A stretch of DNA of 8,977 bases from Anaerolineaceae bacterium (GTDB taxonomy: Bacteria > Chloroflexota > Anaerolineae > Anaerolineales > Anaerolineaceae), in contig JAQTMA010000056.1 of NCBI GenBank assembly GCA_028714615.1, positions 11,545 through 20,521 on the forward strand, in the 5' to 3' direction. This document shows, piece by piece, positions 1 to 6,546 of the stretch. The position numbers and the translations under genes are program-made. Within the stretch, counting starts at the first letter, position 1; the number at the start of each line of letters is the position of its first letter. The notes below the pieces were generated by a model that ran no database searches, was not told where the DNA came from, and was given only the letters and a program-made list of their open reading frames with translations.

Positions 1-134
1 AGCGTAACCGTTGCACCGGGCTTGATCGGTGGGAGGGGAGTTAATCCCGCCGGTTGGGGATTGACATTGCAGCCGGCTAACAAACCGACCAGCAACAAAA
101 TCGCCAGGATTACGAGCCAATTTCTCTTGAACAT
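1..134 (-). CDS. Lipoprotein, N-terminal fragment (cut by window edge)
   Basis: The first 44 codons of a gene that continues beyond base 1. The N-terminus is a lipoprotein signal peptide: basic residues K3 and R4, a hydrophobic run at about 6-20, then the lipobox LLAGC with the acylated Cys at residue 22. A Pro/Thr-rich linker follows (about residues 23-42), typical of a tether holding a soluble domain outside the membrane. The start at 134 is chosen because a GGAGGAG site (138-144) lies just upstream and the signal peptide begins there. An in-frame ATG at 185 would add 17 residues before the signal peptide and is less likely. It lies 78 bases after actDE on the same strand and may belong to the same operon. 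The functional domain is outside the window. A cytochrome c, cupredoxin or SCO-type protein would fit the location, but nothing visible decides it. Confidence 0.8.
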   Translation of the reverse strand, partial: MFKRNWLVILAILLLVGLLAGCNVNPQPAGLTPLPPIKPGATVT

Positions 135-185
135 ATACTCCTCCACAATTTGCAACGAGTGATCCCTCCCCGGTGATGCCGCCAT

Positions 186-200
186 TTTTACGGGGTAAAA
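186..200 (-). repeat. Short perfect inverted repeat after actDE
   Basis: Six-base arms TTTTAC and GTAAAA enclose a three-base loop, starting 12 bases after the actDE stop. The stem is AT-rich and no U-tract follows on the minus strand, so it does not look like an intrinsic terminator. It might be an mRNA stability or processing hairpin between actDE and the lipoprotein gene, or it may be chance. Confidence 0.35.
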
Positions 201-212
201 GTCCGTTCAATT

Positions 213-1241
213 TCACTTCTTCAGAGTACGTACGAAATTAATCACATCCCACCGGTCAGCCACGTCCAAATTTTCGCGTATGCTCGGCATTACGCCCTTT
301 CCTTCGGTAATGACCAGGAAGATCTGCGCATCAGGTAATTTCTGCACCACATCGCTGGTCAGGTTTGCCGGTTTGGGTGTGAAGAAACCGCTCACAGGTC
401 CATTCCCAGCGCCATGTACCCCGTGACAAAGCTGGCAGTTCAGACTAAACAACTCCTTACCCCGGGCAATCGAATCTGGTGTGGCTGGCAGTGGTTGCGA
501 CGCGGGGAGGCCATCGATCAAAACAGGGCCTTGAATGGGAACCGATTCTGCGGGGGCAGCCAGGCGAGGACCCTGCTCGTAAGCGATCGAGTCTTGATCG
601 GTCATATTGGTGGGAAAAGGGATGCGGATGACATCAAACAAGAACAATCCCAGGATCCCGACCAATACGAATCCCGTAAGCCCAGCCCCGCCCCAGAACA
701 ATTCGAACTTATGCGACCGGTGCATCGGGCCAAGCTTCTCCCGTTTGACATCAAAAGCTCCAAAATTTTTCAGTGCTCGTTCTACCGAATCAGCCAGGCT
801 GTCATCCACTTTGGCGAGCACACCCACGTTACCCTCGGTAATGCGAGGGTCATATGGAAGCTTATCCATCGCCGGAAAACGGTTGAGGAACAGCATCCCG
901 AAGAATGTCGCCCACATTGTGCCCAACATGGTCATTTCGAAAAAAATGATCAACGAGGGTGGGATTGGGACGATGGGTTGGCCGCCTACGCGCAGAGGCC
1001 AGATGAGGAAGATACCAACGGTTAGAAATGCTGCTAGCGCTATTCCAAGGATTGCACCCAGCAGGGTAATCGATGGTAGTTTCCCCTGGAAGTGGCGCCT
1101 GCCCATCACCGGCCCCCGGTAGGGGAATCCCGACATCACGGTGATCTGGTCATCCGGGACGCCAATGTTATGCAATTGGTCAATCGCATTGGCAGCATTA
1201 TCCGCTGAGTCGAAGAGAGCAAGGAATTGATTTTCAGCCAT
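213..1241 (-). CDS. actD: ActD-ActE fusion: DUF3341 membrane subunit plus monoheme cytochrome c of ACIII
   Basis: A 342-residue protein joining two ACIII subunits. Residues 1-170 resemble ActD (DUF3341): a soluble segment (3-40), two membrane helices at about 55-82 and 95-120, then a second soluble segment (137-168). ActD packs beside the NrfD-like subunits; its exact role is unclear. A third helix (about 180-204) leads through a Pro/Ala-rich linker to a class I cytochrome c at about 255-342. That domain has the heme motif CQLCH (C269, C272, H273) and M318 in GVMPS as the probable sixth heme ligand. ActE is normally a separate lipid-anchored protein that passes electrons onward; here a membrane helix would replace the lipid anchor. 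The start has an AGGAGG site four bases upstream, and the actC stop TAG is part of it. The only other gene-sized reading frame here, on the opposite strand, is a shadow. Confidence 0.9.
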   Translation of the reverse strand: MAENQFLALFDSADNAANAIDQLHNIGVPDDQITVMSGFPYRGPVMGRRHFQGKLPSITLLGAILGIALAAFLTVGIFLIWPLRVGGQPIVPIPPSLIIFFEMTMLGTMWATFFGMLFLNRFPAMDKLPYDPRITEGNVGVLAKVDDSLADSVERALKNFGAFDVKREKLGPMHRSHKFELFWGGAGLTGFVLVGILGLFLFDVIRIPFPTNMTDQDSIAYEQGPRLAAPAESVPIQGPVLIDGLPASQPLPATPDSIARGKELFSLNCQLCHGVHGAGNGPVSGFFTPKPANLTSDVVQKLPDAQIFLVITEGKGVMPSIRENLDVADRWDVINFVRTLKK

Positions 1242-1245
1242 GTCG

Positions 1246-1252
1246 CCTCCTA
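1246..1252 (-). promoter_or_regulatory. Ribosome binding site overlapping the actC stop
   Basis: TAGGAGG, in which TAG is the stop codon of actC and AGGAGG is the Shine-Dalgarno of actDE, four bases before its ATG. A ribosome ending actC sits directly on the next start, which suggests translational coupling. Confidence 0.75.
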
Positions 1253-2716
1253 TTCCGGTTCTGCCCGGCTATCGACCAACCTGCGCCCGATTCGGCGCAT
1301 GCTGTGCAATACCTGCCCTTCATAAACCTCCCAGGCAGGGATAATCGGGAAGAACCGGGTGAAAAGCACGTACATGAACCCGAGGAAACCAAATGCGCCG
1401 ATGGTGATCAACGTCTCAGGGATTTGCAAATGGTAGATGCCCCAGGCGAATGGCAGCTCGTTTTTCGCGAGAGAGACCGGTATGATGAGTAAACGCTCGA
1501 TATACATACCGACGTTAACCATCAGGGAGACAAAGAAGAGGGCCGGTAGGGAGGTGCGCACCTTGCGAGACCAGAGGGTAGCCCAAGGGATGACAATATT
1601 GCACAGCAGCAGACCGAAGTACAAAGGCGCCGCTCCCCCGGGTCCCCAGGTAAGGAACATATTCTGGATCACCTTCTCTGTAGGTTCTTGACCATACCAG
1701 GGAACCAGGTAATCATTGAAGAAGAAATAAGCCCAGGTCAACGACAGGATCAAGAGGAATTTTCCCATCCCGTTGAAGTGCTCGTCTCTTAAGAAGTAGC
1801 CGAGTCCCATCGTCTGGCGCAATAGGATGAGTGCGATGATGACAGCTCCCGCGCCGGAGAACAGGGCTCCGACCACAAAGTAGGGACCAAAGACGGTGCT
1901 ATGCCACCCCGGCTGGATAGCCATTGCAAAGTCCCAGGATACGATCGTATGCACCGAGAACATAACCGGGATGATCGCATAGCTGAACACATTCAATGCA
2001 GTCTCCACGTTCATGAACTCACGCTCGGTGCCGCGCCAGCCTAATGCCAGCATCTCGTACAAGCGATGGCGCCATCCGGTCACCCGATCCCGCGCATTGG
2101 CAATATCGGGCAGCAATGCAATGTAGGCGAACAAGATCGAGCAAGTCAGATAGGTGGTGATGGCCGTCAGGTCCCAGAGCAAGGGAGAATGGAAGTTCGG
2201 CCACAATTGGCGTTCGTTCGGATAGGGTAACAGCCAGTAGGCTTTCCAGGTGCGCCCGAGATGCAGGATGGGAAACAACGCTGCGGTTGACAAGCCGAAT
2301 ACGGTCACCACTTCAGCCGCCCGGCTGATCGACCGGCGCCACTCGATCCCCAAAACGCGTAAGGCGGCTGAAATGAAGGTGCCTGCATGACCAATGCCGA
2401 TGAAATAAACAAAATTGACGATATACAAAGCCCACATATTCGGACGGGTCAGCCCGGTGATGCCCAGCCCATAGATCATCTGGAGTAACCAGGTGATCGC
2501 GGCCATGAGCGCCAGGCCGCCCAGGATGGCCGTGATGGCTTTCGACCAAAGCCCGGTTGTGACCATCGGCCGGATCAATAATTCATTCGTCTCGGTAGGA
2601 TTGCGAGGATCCAGCAGCACATGCTCTTCTCTCTGCCGTTCAGCTTGCTTCGCCAAATGCTCCTCGCTCGGAAGCGGCGGCTTCCAATAGGGTGGGTGGA
2701 GTTCAGTCTCAGACAT
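1250..2716 (-). CDS. actC: ActC, NrfD-like quinol-binding membrane subunit of ACIII
   Basis: Integral membrane protein of 488 residues from ATG 2716; GTG at 2725 would add three. Neither start has a strong ribosome site. It shows a hydrophilic N-terminal stretch of about 55 residues and then ten hydrophobic segments, near 59-83, 95-119, 136-153, 180-203, 239-262, 278-300, 318-338, 362-382, 389-414 and 433-457. This is the NrfD/PsrC two-bundle fold. Of the ACIII quinol-site residues, a His after helix 3 (H152 in LHLGR) and an Asp in helix 4 (D182 in LWDLTAITTYL) are both present, 30 residues apart, the spacing I recall for characterised ActC proteins. It would oxidise menaquinol or ubiquinol at the periplasmic side and give electrons to the ActB2 clusters. 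The start overlaps the actB2 stop by eight bases (ATGTCTGA), implying coupled translation. A full-length second NrfD-like protein (ActF) is not seen in the window. Confidence 0.93.
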   Translation of the reverse strand: MSETELHPPYWKPPLPSEEHLAKQAERQREEHVLLDPRNPTETNELLIRPMVTTGLWSKAITAILGGLALMAAITWLLQMIYGLGITGLTRPNMWALYIVNFVYFIGIGHAGTFISAALRVLGIEWRRSISRAAEVVTVFGLSTAALFPILHLGRTWKAYWLLPYPNERQLWPNFHSPLLWDLTAITTYLTCSILFAYIALLPDIANARDRVTGWRHRLYEMLALGWRGTEREFMNVETALNVFSYAIIPVMFSVHTIVSWDFAMAIQPGWHSTVFGPYFVVGALFSGAGAVIIALILLRQTMGLGYFLRDEHFNGMGKFLLILSLTWAYFFFNDYLVPWYGQEPTEKVIQNMFLTWGPGGAAPLYFGLLLCNIVIPWATLWSRKVRTSLPALFFVSLMVNVGMYIERLLIIPVSLAKNELPFAWGIYHLQIPETLITIGAFGFLGFMYVLFTRFFPIIPAWEVYEGQVLHSMRRIGRRLVDSRAEPE

Positions 2717-3416
2717 TGGATTCACCCGCTTTCAGATAATAGACGGAAGGTTCAGTTCCCAATTCCTCTAGCAATCGGAAAGAGCGGTTACTTTCCACCA
2801 TGTCATGAATTGGATCGTTGGGATCGTTGAGATCGCCAAATATCAACGCACCCGGAGGGCAAGTTTGAACGCATGCCGGGGTGACTTTCACCTTTTCCAC
2901 CGGTTGTCCTGCGACCAATGCTTCCTCCTCCCCCCGGCGGATGCGTTGGATGCAAAATGTGCATTTCTCCATCACACCGGCGCTACGCACGGTCACATCC
3001 GGGTTCAACTGTTGGTCGAGGGGTTTCTCAATGGGTGGATCAAAGAAATTGAAAAAACGGACCTTATACGGATCGTTGTTTTGGCAATAGCGCGTCCCAA
3101 CACAACGATTGTAGATTTGTAGGTTAAGGTTTTCACGGTCGCTATGCATGGTTGCGAATACCGGGCAAACAGGCTCGCAAGGAGCCCGGTTGCATTGCTG
3201 GCAGAGGGTGGGCAGGTAATAAGGCTTCGGCTCGGGGTATTCGCCAGCCCAGTAGCGTTGGATATACATCCAGTGCATTCCCCGCCCTTTGGCCACCTCC
3301 TTTTCAGAATGGATCGGCACGTTATTTTCGGCATGGCACGCCACCATACAGGCATTGCAGCCGGTGCATTTATCCATATCTACAATCATCGTCCATTTGC
3401 GCGTTGGGAAATCCAT
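2709..3416 (-). CDS. actB: ActB2, Fe-S electron-transfer subunit of ACIII (separate gene)
   Basis: A 235-residue ferredoxin-like protein of the DmsB/PsrB/ActB2 type. Cysteine motif I is C17-C20-C23-C27; motif II is C72-C75-C80-C84; motif III is C105-T108-C111-D115; motif IV is C152-C155, then C182-C186. In characterised ActB this domain carries three [4Fe-4S] and one [3Fe-4S] cluster, the latter explained by a Thr at the second position of motif III, seen here as T108. The fourth position of motif III, normally Cys in my recollection, is Asp (codon GAT, 3072-3074). The domain is usually fused to the molybdopterin-like domain; here it is free-standing. No signal peptide is visible, so it is probably exported bound to ActB1, which has a Tat signal. 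The start has AGGAGGG six bases upstream. It carries electrons from ActC toward the ActA hemes. Confidence 0.93.
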   Translation of the reverse strand: MDFPTRKWTMIVDMDKCTGCNACMVACHAENNVPIHSEKEVAKGRGMHWMYIQRYWAGEYPEPKPYYLPTLCQQCNRAPCEPVCPVFATMHSDRENLNLQIYNRCVGTRYCQNNDPYKVRFFNFFDPPIEKPLDQQLNPDVTVRSAGVMEKCTFCIQRIRRGEEEALVAGQPVEKVKVTPACVQTCPPGALIFGDLNDPNDPIHDMVESNRSFRLLEELGTEPSVYYLKAGESNV

Positions 3417-3422
3417 GGCTCA

Positions 3423-3432
3423 CCCTCCTCTA
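3423..3432 (-). promoter_or_regulatory. Ribosome binding site of actB2, abutting the actB1 stop
   Basis: The TAG stop of actB1 (3430-3432) is followed at once by AGGAGGG (3423-3429), six bases before the actB2 ATG. This fixes the actB2 start and argues that actB1 and actB2 are two intended genes with their own initiation, not one gene broken by a sequencing error. Confidence 0.75.
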
Positions 3433-5646
3433 CCGACCCGGCATCTCTTTGTTGATAAAGCCCTGGTCAACCCCGGGTTTATACTCGAAGGTCGCCAGGT
3501 TGGTATGCTTGCCCGTCTTCGCCAGTTTCACCCGGATATTGGACCAAACGAGGTTTTCTCCGCCTGTGGTGGCTTCCGCCCCTACCAGGGACATCGGGTT
3601 GCTGCCCCGATCCCGGGCATATCGACCGTAATCTGTATGCCCCTGACCTGTCGGGATCGACACCGTATCAGGACGGATACCCCGGATCGTGTAGGCGAAG
3701 CCCGTGATTTCACCATGAGGAGAAGTCACTTTAAGTTCGTCGCCGTCCTTGATCCCCAATTTGGCGGCTGTTGCCGGGTTTAGTTCAACCCAGGTCTGCC
3801 AGGCCATCGTCGTTACTGGATCTGGCACCCCCTGCAGCCAGGGGATGCTTGCACCACGTCCATCACTGAGCAGGGGCGAGAGGTAAATATCCAGGAAGTA
3901 AGGGAACTCGCTTTCATTACCCTGGTATTGGGGAGGAGTCCCCTGGCCGGGTACACCGGCCGCGGCCTGTTGGCCAGTGCCTGTGTTGGTAACACCCGGC
4001 CACCAACCCCCGTGTTGTAAGAAGCGGGCAAACTGGGCGGATGCTCCCCCACTTTCAGATTGAGCAATTGGCAATTGGGCAACGGTCTCCTTAATGAAGG
4101 CGACCTCATCATTCCAGCTAAAGGAGCTGCCTGCACCAGTAACGGATTTCGCCACGGTGAGCAGCACGTCGGCTGTAGAGCGCGAGTCATAGAGAGGCAT
4201 GACCACCGGTTGCTGGCTGTTGATGATCGGCTGGCCAAAATTGGGATTGGCCAACCCATACCCCCAAGCTTCCAGATAAATTCGGTCCGGCAGGATCAGG
4301 TCCGCTTGTAGCGCCGTCTCGTCGACAATTGGCGCAAAGGAAACCACGGATGGAACTTTGGCAATGGCATCAGCGATGCCCGTTTTGGCCGGAAGCTCGT
4401 ATACCGGGTTGACCCCAGAAACGAGCAAAACCTTGACCTGACCCGTCTGCATCCGGCTGATTAGCTCCTGCACATCCTTATATGACGTGATACCGGTTTC
4501 CGCAAAACCCGCTGCCTGGTTCGTAGTCGGAGCGATCATCCCACCCGGCTGACCGATATTCCCGATGATCAGATTGAGGATCTGCACTGCGTTTACTGCA
4601 TCGGTGGCGCCAGGTTGCCCACCCAACGAACCGCCAGGGATCGCCACCGGGTTCACCGCTGTAGCGAATACCCTGGCCAGGTGAGCCAACTCATCGAAGC
4701 TCATATTGCAGGCTTTGGCTGCCAGGTTAGTATCCACCTTGCCCGCCAATCGCCCTGCACGGCCCACGCGTTCAGCAGGGCCAAGGGCTTGATCGGCAAT
4801 GATGCGAGCAATGGCCTGGGCAACCAGCCCTTCATAACCAGGCTGGATGGCAACCCAGCGGTCCGCTTTGACCCCGGTGTTGGTCATTTTCGCTTCGAAC
4901 TGGACCAGAAAACCGCGTTCACCTTGAGAGTGCGATCTGAAGCGTCCGTATTCGATCCCGTAGCGGGTGGTGGATGTGAAAGCCCCGAACAGGTTTGCTC
5001 CAAATGAGAAGACAACGTCGGCGTCTCCAATCGGATAGGATGGCAGATGCTGCGTATTGAACAACTGCTGAGAATTCGCTTCCAACACTGGATAACCGCT
5101 CAAGGCTGAATACAGATCGTAGATTACAGGAGCAGGAGCGCCGGTCGCCTTGGCAAAGCGGGTGAACAGTTCAATAAGATGGCCCGAAGTCGTGGAACCT
5201 AACCAGATGGCCAATCCATTCCCTGCGGCATTTACCAATCCCGAAAGCTTGTTGATTGCTTCATTCCATTGCAAAGGTTGGAACTGGCGAGAGCCACGTT
5301 TAGCCTGCTGGACTGGTCCTGTCAGCCGGTCGGGGTTGTAGAGCAGTTGCAAGCCAGCCTGACCTCGAGGGCACAACTTCCCCCGATTCAAAGGATGATC
5401 GGGATTCCCTTCGATCTTCAGTGCACGTCCGTTCATGATGCGGACAATGATCCCGCAACCGGCAGGGCACATACGGCAGGTACTGGCATACCAGGTGGCT
5501 TTTCCGGCAATCTGCTCTTCAGGTGGGCGGATGTATGGTTCGAGGATGACCCACCGCCTCGGATTCTGGCATCCTGCCAGAATGGCAGAGGCGGCGCCGA
5601 GTGCACCCACTTTAAGAAAATTGCGACGCGTTATTGGATGCGGCAT
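3430..5646 (-). CDS. actB: ActB1, molybdopterin-oxidoreductase-like subunit of ACIII
   Basis: A 738-residue protein of the MopB fold. The N-terminus is a Tat signal (RRNFLKVG, residues 7-14), a hydrophobic stretch and a lipobox-like LAGC (C26), so it is exported folded and perhaps lipid-anchored. The C57-C60-C64-C92 set (CX2CX3CX27C) is the classic site of the [4Fe-4S] cluster next to a molybdopterin. The only other Cys is C313, and the region where a Mo ligand would sit (about 185-202) has none, so Mo chemistry is doubtful. ActB of known ACIII lacks Mo in this domain. Residues 404-465 and 635-680 match MopB core elements, including GQGHTDYGRYARDRG near 667, typical of ActB. A Gly/Gln/Pro-rich loop occupies about 546-581. 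The ActB2 domain, fused in many homologues, follows as its own gene 13 bases on. AGGAGG lies five bases before the start. Confidence 0.92.
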   Translation of the reverse strand: MPHPITRRNFLKVGALGAASAILAGCQNPRRWVILEPYIRPPEEQIAGKATWYASTCRMCPAGCGIIVRIMNGRALKIEGNPDHPLNRGKLCPRGQAGLQLLYNPDRLTGPVQQAKRGSRQFQPLQWNEAINKLSGLVNAAGNGLAIWLGSTTSGHLIELFTRFAKATGAPAPVIYDLYSALSGYPVLEANSQQLFNTQHLPSYPIGDADVVFSFGANLFGAFTSTTRYGIEYGRFRSHSQGERGFLVQFEAKMTNTGVKADRWVAIQPGYEGLVAQAIARIIADQALGPAERVGRAGRLAGKVDTNLAAKACNMSFDELAHLARVFATAVNPVAIPGGSLGGQPGATDAVNAVQILNLIIGNIGQPGGMIAPTTNQAAGFAETGITSYKDVQELISRMQTGQVKVLLVSGVNPVYELPAKTGIADAIAKVPSVVSFAPIVDETALQADLILPDRIYLEAWGYGLANPNFGQPIINSQQPVVMPLYDSRSTADVLLTVAKSVTGAGSSFSWNDEVAFIKETVAQLPIAQSESGGASAQFARFLQHGGWWPGVTNTGTGQQAAAGVPGQGTPPQYQGNESEFPYFLDIYLSPLLSDGRGASIPWLQGVPDPVTTMAWQTWVELNPATAAKLGIKDGDELKVTSPHGEITGFAYTIRGIRPDTVSIPTGQGHTDYGRYARDRGSNPMSLVGAEATTGGENLVWSNIRVKLAKTGKHTNLATFEYKPGVDQGFINKEMPGR

Positions 5647-5651
5647 ATTCG

Positions 5652-5658
5652 CCTCCTA
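5652..5658 (-). promoter_or_regulatory. Ribosome binding site overlapping the actA stop
   Basis: TAGGAGG again serves as the stop codon of actA (TAG) and the Shine-Dalgarno of actB1, five bases before its ATG, the same arrangement as at actC/actDE. Confidence 0.75.
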
Positions 5659-6204
5659 CTGGTGACAGACAAAACAATCTTTAAGCTTCGGTGAGTCTGG
5701 CTGTTTCTCATGACAATTCAAGCACCAACCCATATTCATCCTTACCACCGGTTGAGCGATCTTCATGTGGCCAACGTCCCCATGGCAGCGCTCACAATTG
5801 AGTTGCCCTTTGACCACATGCACTTGATGGCTGAAATATACGAAACGGGGGAGCAGGTTGACCCGCACCCAGGGAATGTTCTCCTGGCGGTTCCAGTAAT
5901 CCAACACCTTCTTCACCTCGGGTGCATTCGGATTGATTACCTTGTGACAGCCCACGCACTTCTCTACGGATGGCATACCCGCCGCCGGGGAGCGCATGGC
6001 GGTCGCATGGCAAAAGGTGCAATTGACCCCTGCCTGTACCATCGATACGTGCGGGAAATCGATCGGTTGGGCTTGAGCCGCTTGCCCAGCAGGTGCAAAG
6101 AATAACGCCGCAGCTCCCGCCAAAATGATAACCATCAGGGCAGCAATTAATAACCGCGGCGGCCTCCAACCGGGTCGCATGGGTTTACGATCCTCTCTCT
6201 CCAT
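5656..6204 (-). CDS. actA: ActA, membrane-anchored pentaheme cytochrome c of ACIII
   Basis: A 182-residue protein with a basic N-terminus, one hydrophobic segment at about 17-38 acting as uncleaved anchor or signal, and a periplasmic domain with five CXXCH heme motifs: CTFCH (62), CVGCH (83), CERCH (137), CLNCH (161) and CFVCH (177). Five hemes is the number known for ActA of Rhodothermus marinus. The conserved IPWVRV segment and the FSHQVH pair (His about 126 and 129) are typical of this cytochrome c7-like family, with non-motif His residues serving as distal heme ligands. ActA would take electrons from the ActB Fe-S clusters and pass them to the monoheme domain of ActDE or another carrier. 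ATG 6204 is preferred over ATG 6210 because the AAGGAGG site directly touches 6210 but lies six bases from 6204. It is the first gene of the operon. Confidence 0.93.
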   Translation of the reverse strand: MEREDRKPMRPGWRPPRLLIAALMVIILAGAAALFFAPAGQAAQAQPIDFPHVSMVQAGVNCTFCHATAMRSPAAGMPSVEKCVGCHKVINPNAPEVKKVLDYWNRQENIPWVRVNLLPRFVYFSHQVHVVKGQLNCERCHGDVGHMKIAQPVVRMNMGWCLNCHEKQPDSPKLKDCFVCHQ

Positions 6205-6210
6205 TGGCAT

Positions 6211-6217
6211 CCTCCTT
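6211..6217 (-). promoter_or_regulatory. Ribosome binding site that decides the actA start
   Basis: AAGGAGG reads directly into ATG 6210 with no spacer, which is too close, but lies six bases before ATG 6204, the usual distance. This supports the shorter actA product. Confidence 0.7.
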
Positions 6218-6296
6218 GGGGACTTTAGAAGATCTGGCGATAAAATAGAACGGATTATTTGACGAGCAAAGCTACTCAGCCCCTAATGGGTTGGAG

Positions 6297-6310
6297 TAGA
6301 TAAATATCAA
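6297..6310 (-). promoter_or_regulatory. Candidate FNR/CRP-family binding site upstream of actA
   Basis: On the minus strand the site reads TTGAT-ATTT-ATCTA, nine of ten matches to the FNR consensus TTGATnnnnATCAA. If it acted as a class II activator site centred at -41.5, transcription would start near 6262 and the -10 hexamer would be TAGCTT at 6269-6274, which keeps the three most conserved positions (T, A, final T). That would leave a leader of about 57 bases before ATG 6204. An oxygen- or redox-responsive regulator of this family would suit a respiratory operon. The consensus comes from other phyla, so the assignment is tentative. Confidence 0.4.
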
Positions 6311-6339
6311 CGAGGTGCAGGTACCCCATCTAGATCCAT
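6307..6339 (-). CDS. Possible 10-residue leader peptide or upstream ORF before actA
   Basis: An ATG at 6339 opens a reading frame of ten codons, MDLDGVPAPR, ending in TGA at 6307. An AGGAGGGG site sits about four bases upstream (core 6344-6349), as strong as those of the act genes. It lies about 100 bases before actA on the same strand. It could be a regulatory upstream ORF if transcription begins above 6345. If the promoter is instead the one tied to the FNR-like box, it would not be transcribed with actA. There are no clustered identical codons of the kind seen in classic attenuators. Confidence 0.25.
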   Translation of the reverse strand: MDLDGVPAPR

Positions 6340-6503
6340 TTCCCCTCCTGAGTGCGTTTTTGATCGTCCCCCGGCATCTCGTTTATACAGCACCTTCTTT
6401 TGAAAAATAGTTTAATACAAATCGTGGAGAAAAGCAACAATAATCCGCAAACAAATCCTATCTTTTAAGATTGCGTAGGAGATCCTCCTCAATAATTGTT
6501 TGC

Positions 6504-6523
6504 ACCAGATAGGGAACCAGATA
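6504..6523 (+). repeat. Tandem direct repeat ACCAGATA
   Basis: Two copies of ACCAGATA (6504-6511 and 6516-6523), separated by GGGA, lie about 24 bases upstream of the -35 element of the plus-strand promoter. That position suits an activator with a tandem recognition site, but the repeat is short and could be chance. Confidence 0.3.
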
Positions 6524-6546
6524 AATCACTCGTTCAAGACTAGCTA

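Noticed and set aside
414..1122. Long plus-strand reading frames opposite actDE (203 and 171 codons)
   Set aside because: They lie antisense to a well-supported gene with clear DUF3341 and cytochrome c features. Their translations are rich in Arg, His, Gln and Pro and show no recognisable domain.
2805..3783. Plus-strand frames opposite actB2 and the end of actB1
   Set aside because: Antisense shadows of genes with unmistakable cysteine motifs; no ribosome site or domain supports them.
6477..6489. Hairpin AGGAG-ATC-CTCCT considered as a terminator
   Set aside because: A five-base stem with no U-tract on either strand, and no gene ends just before it. It is probably chance.
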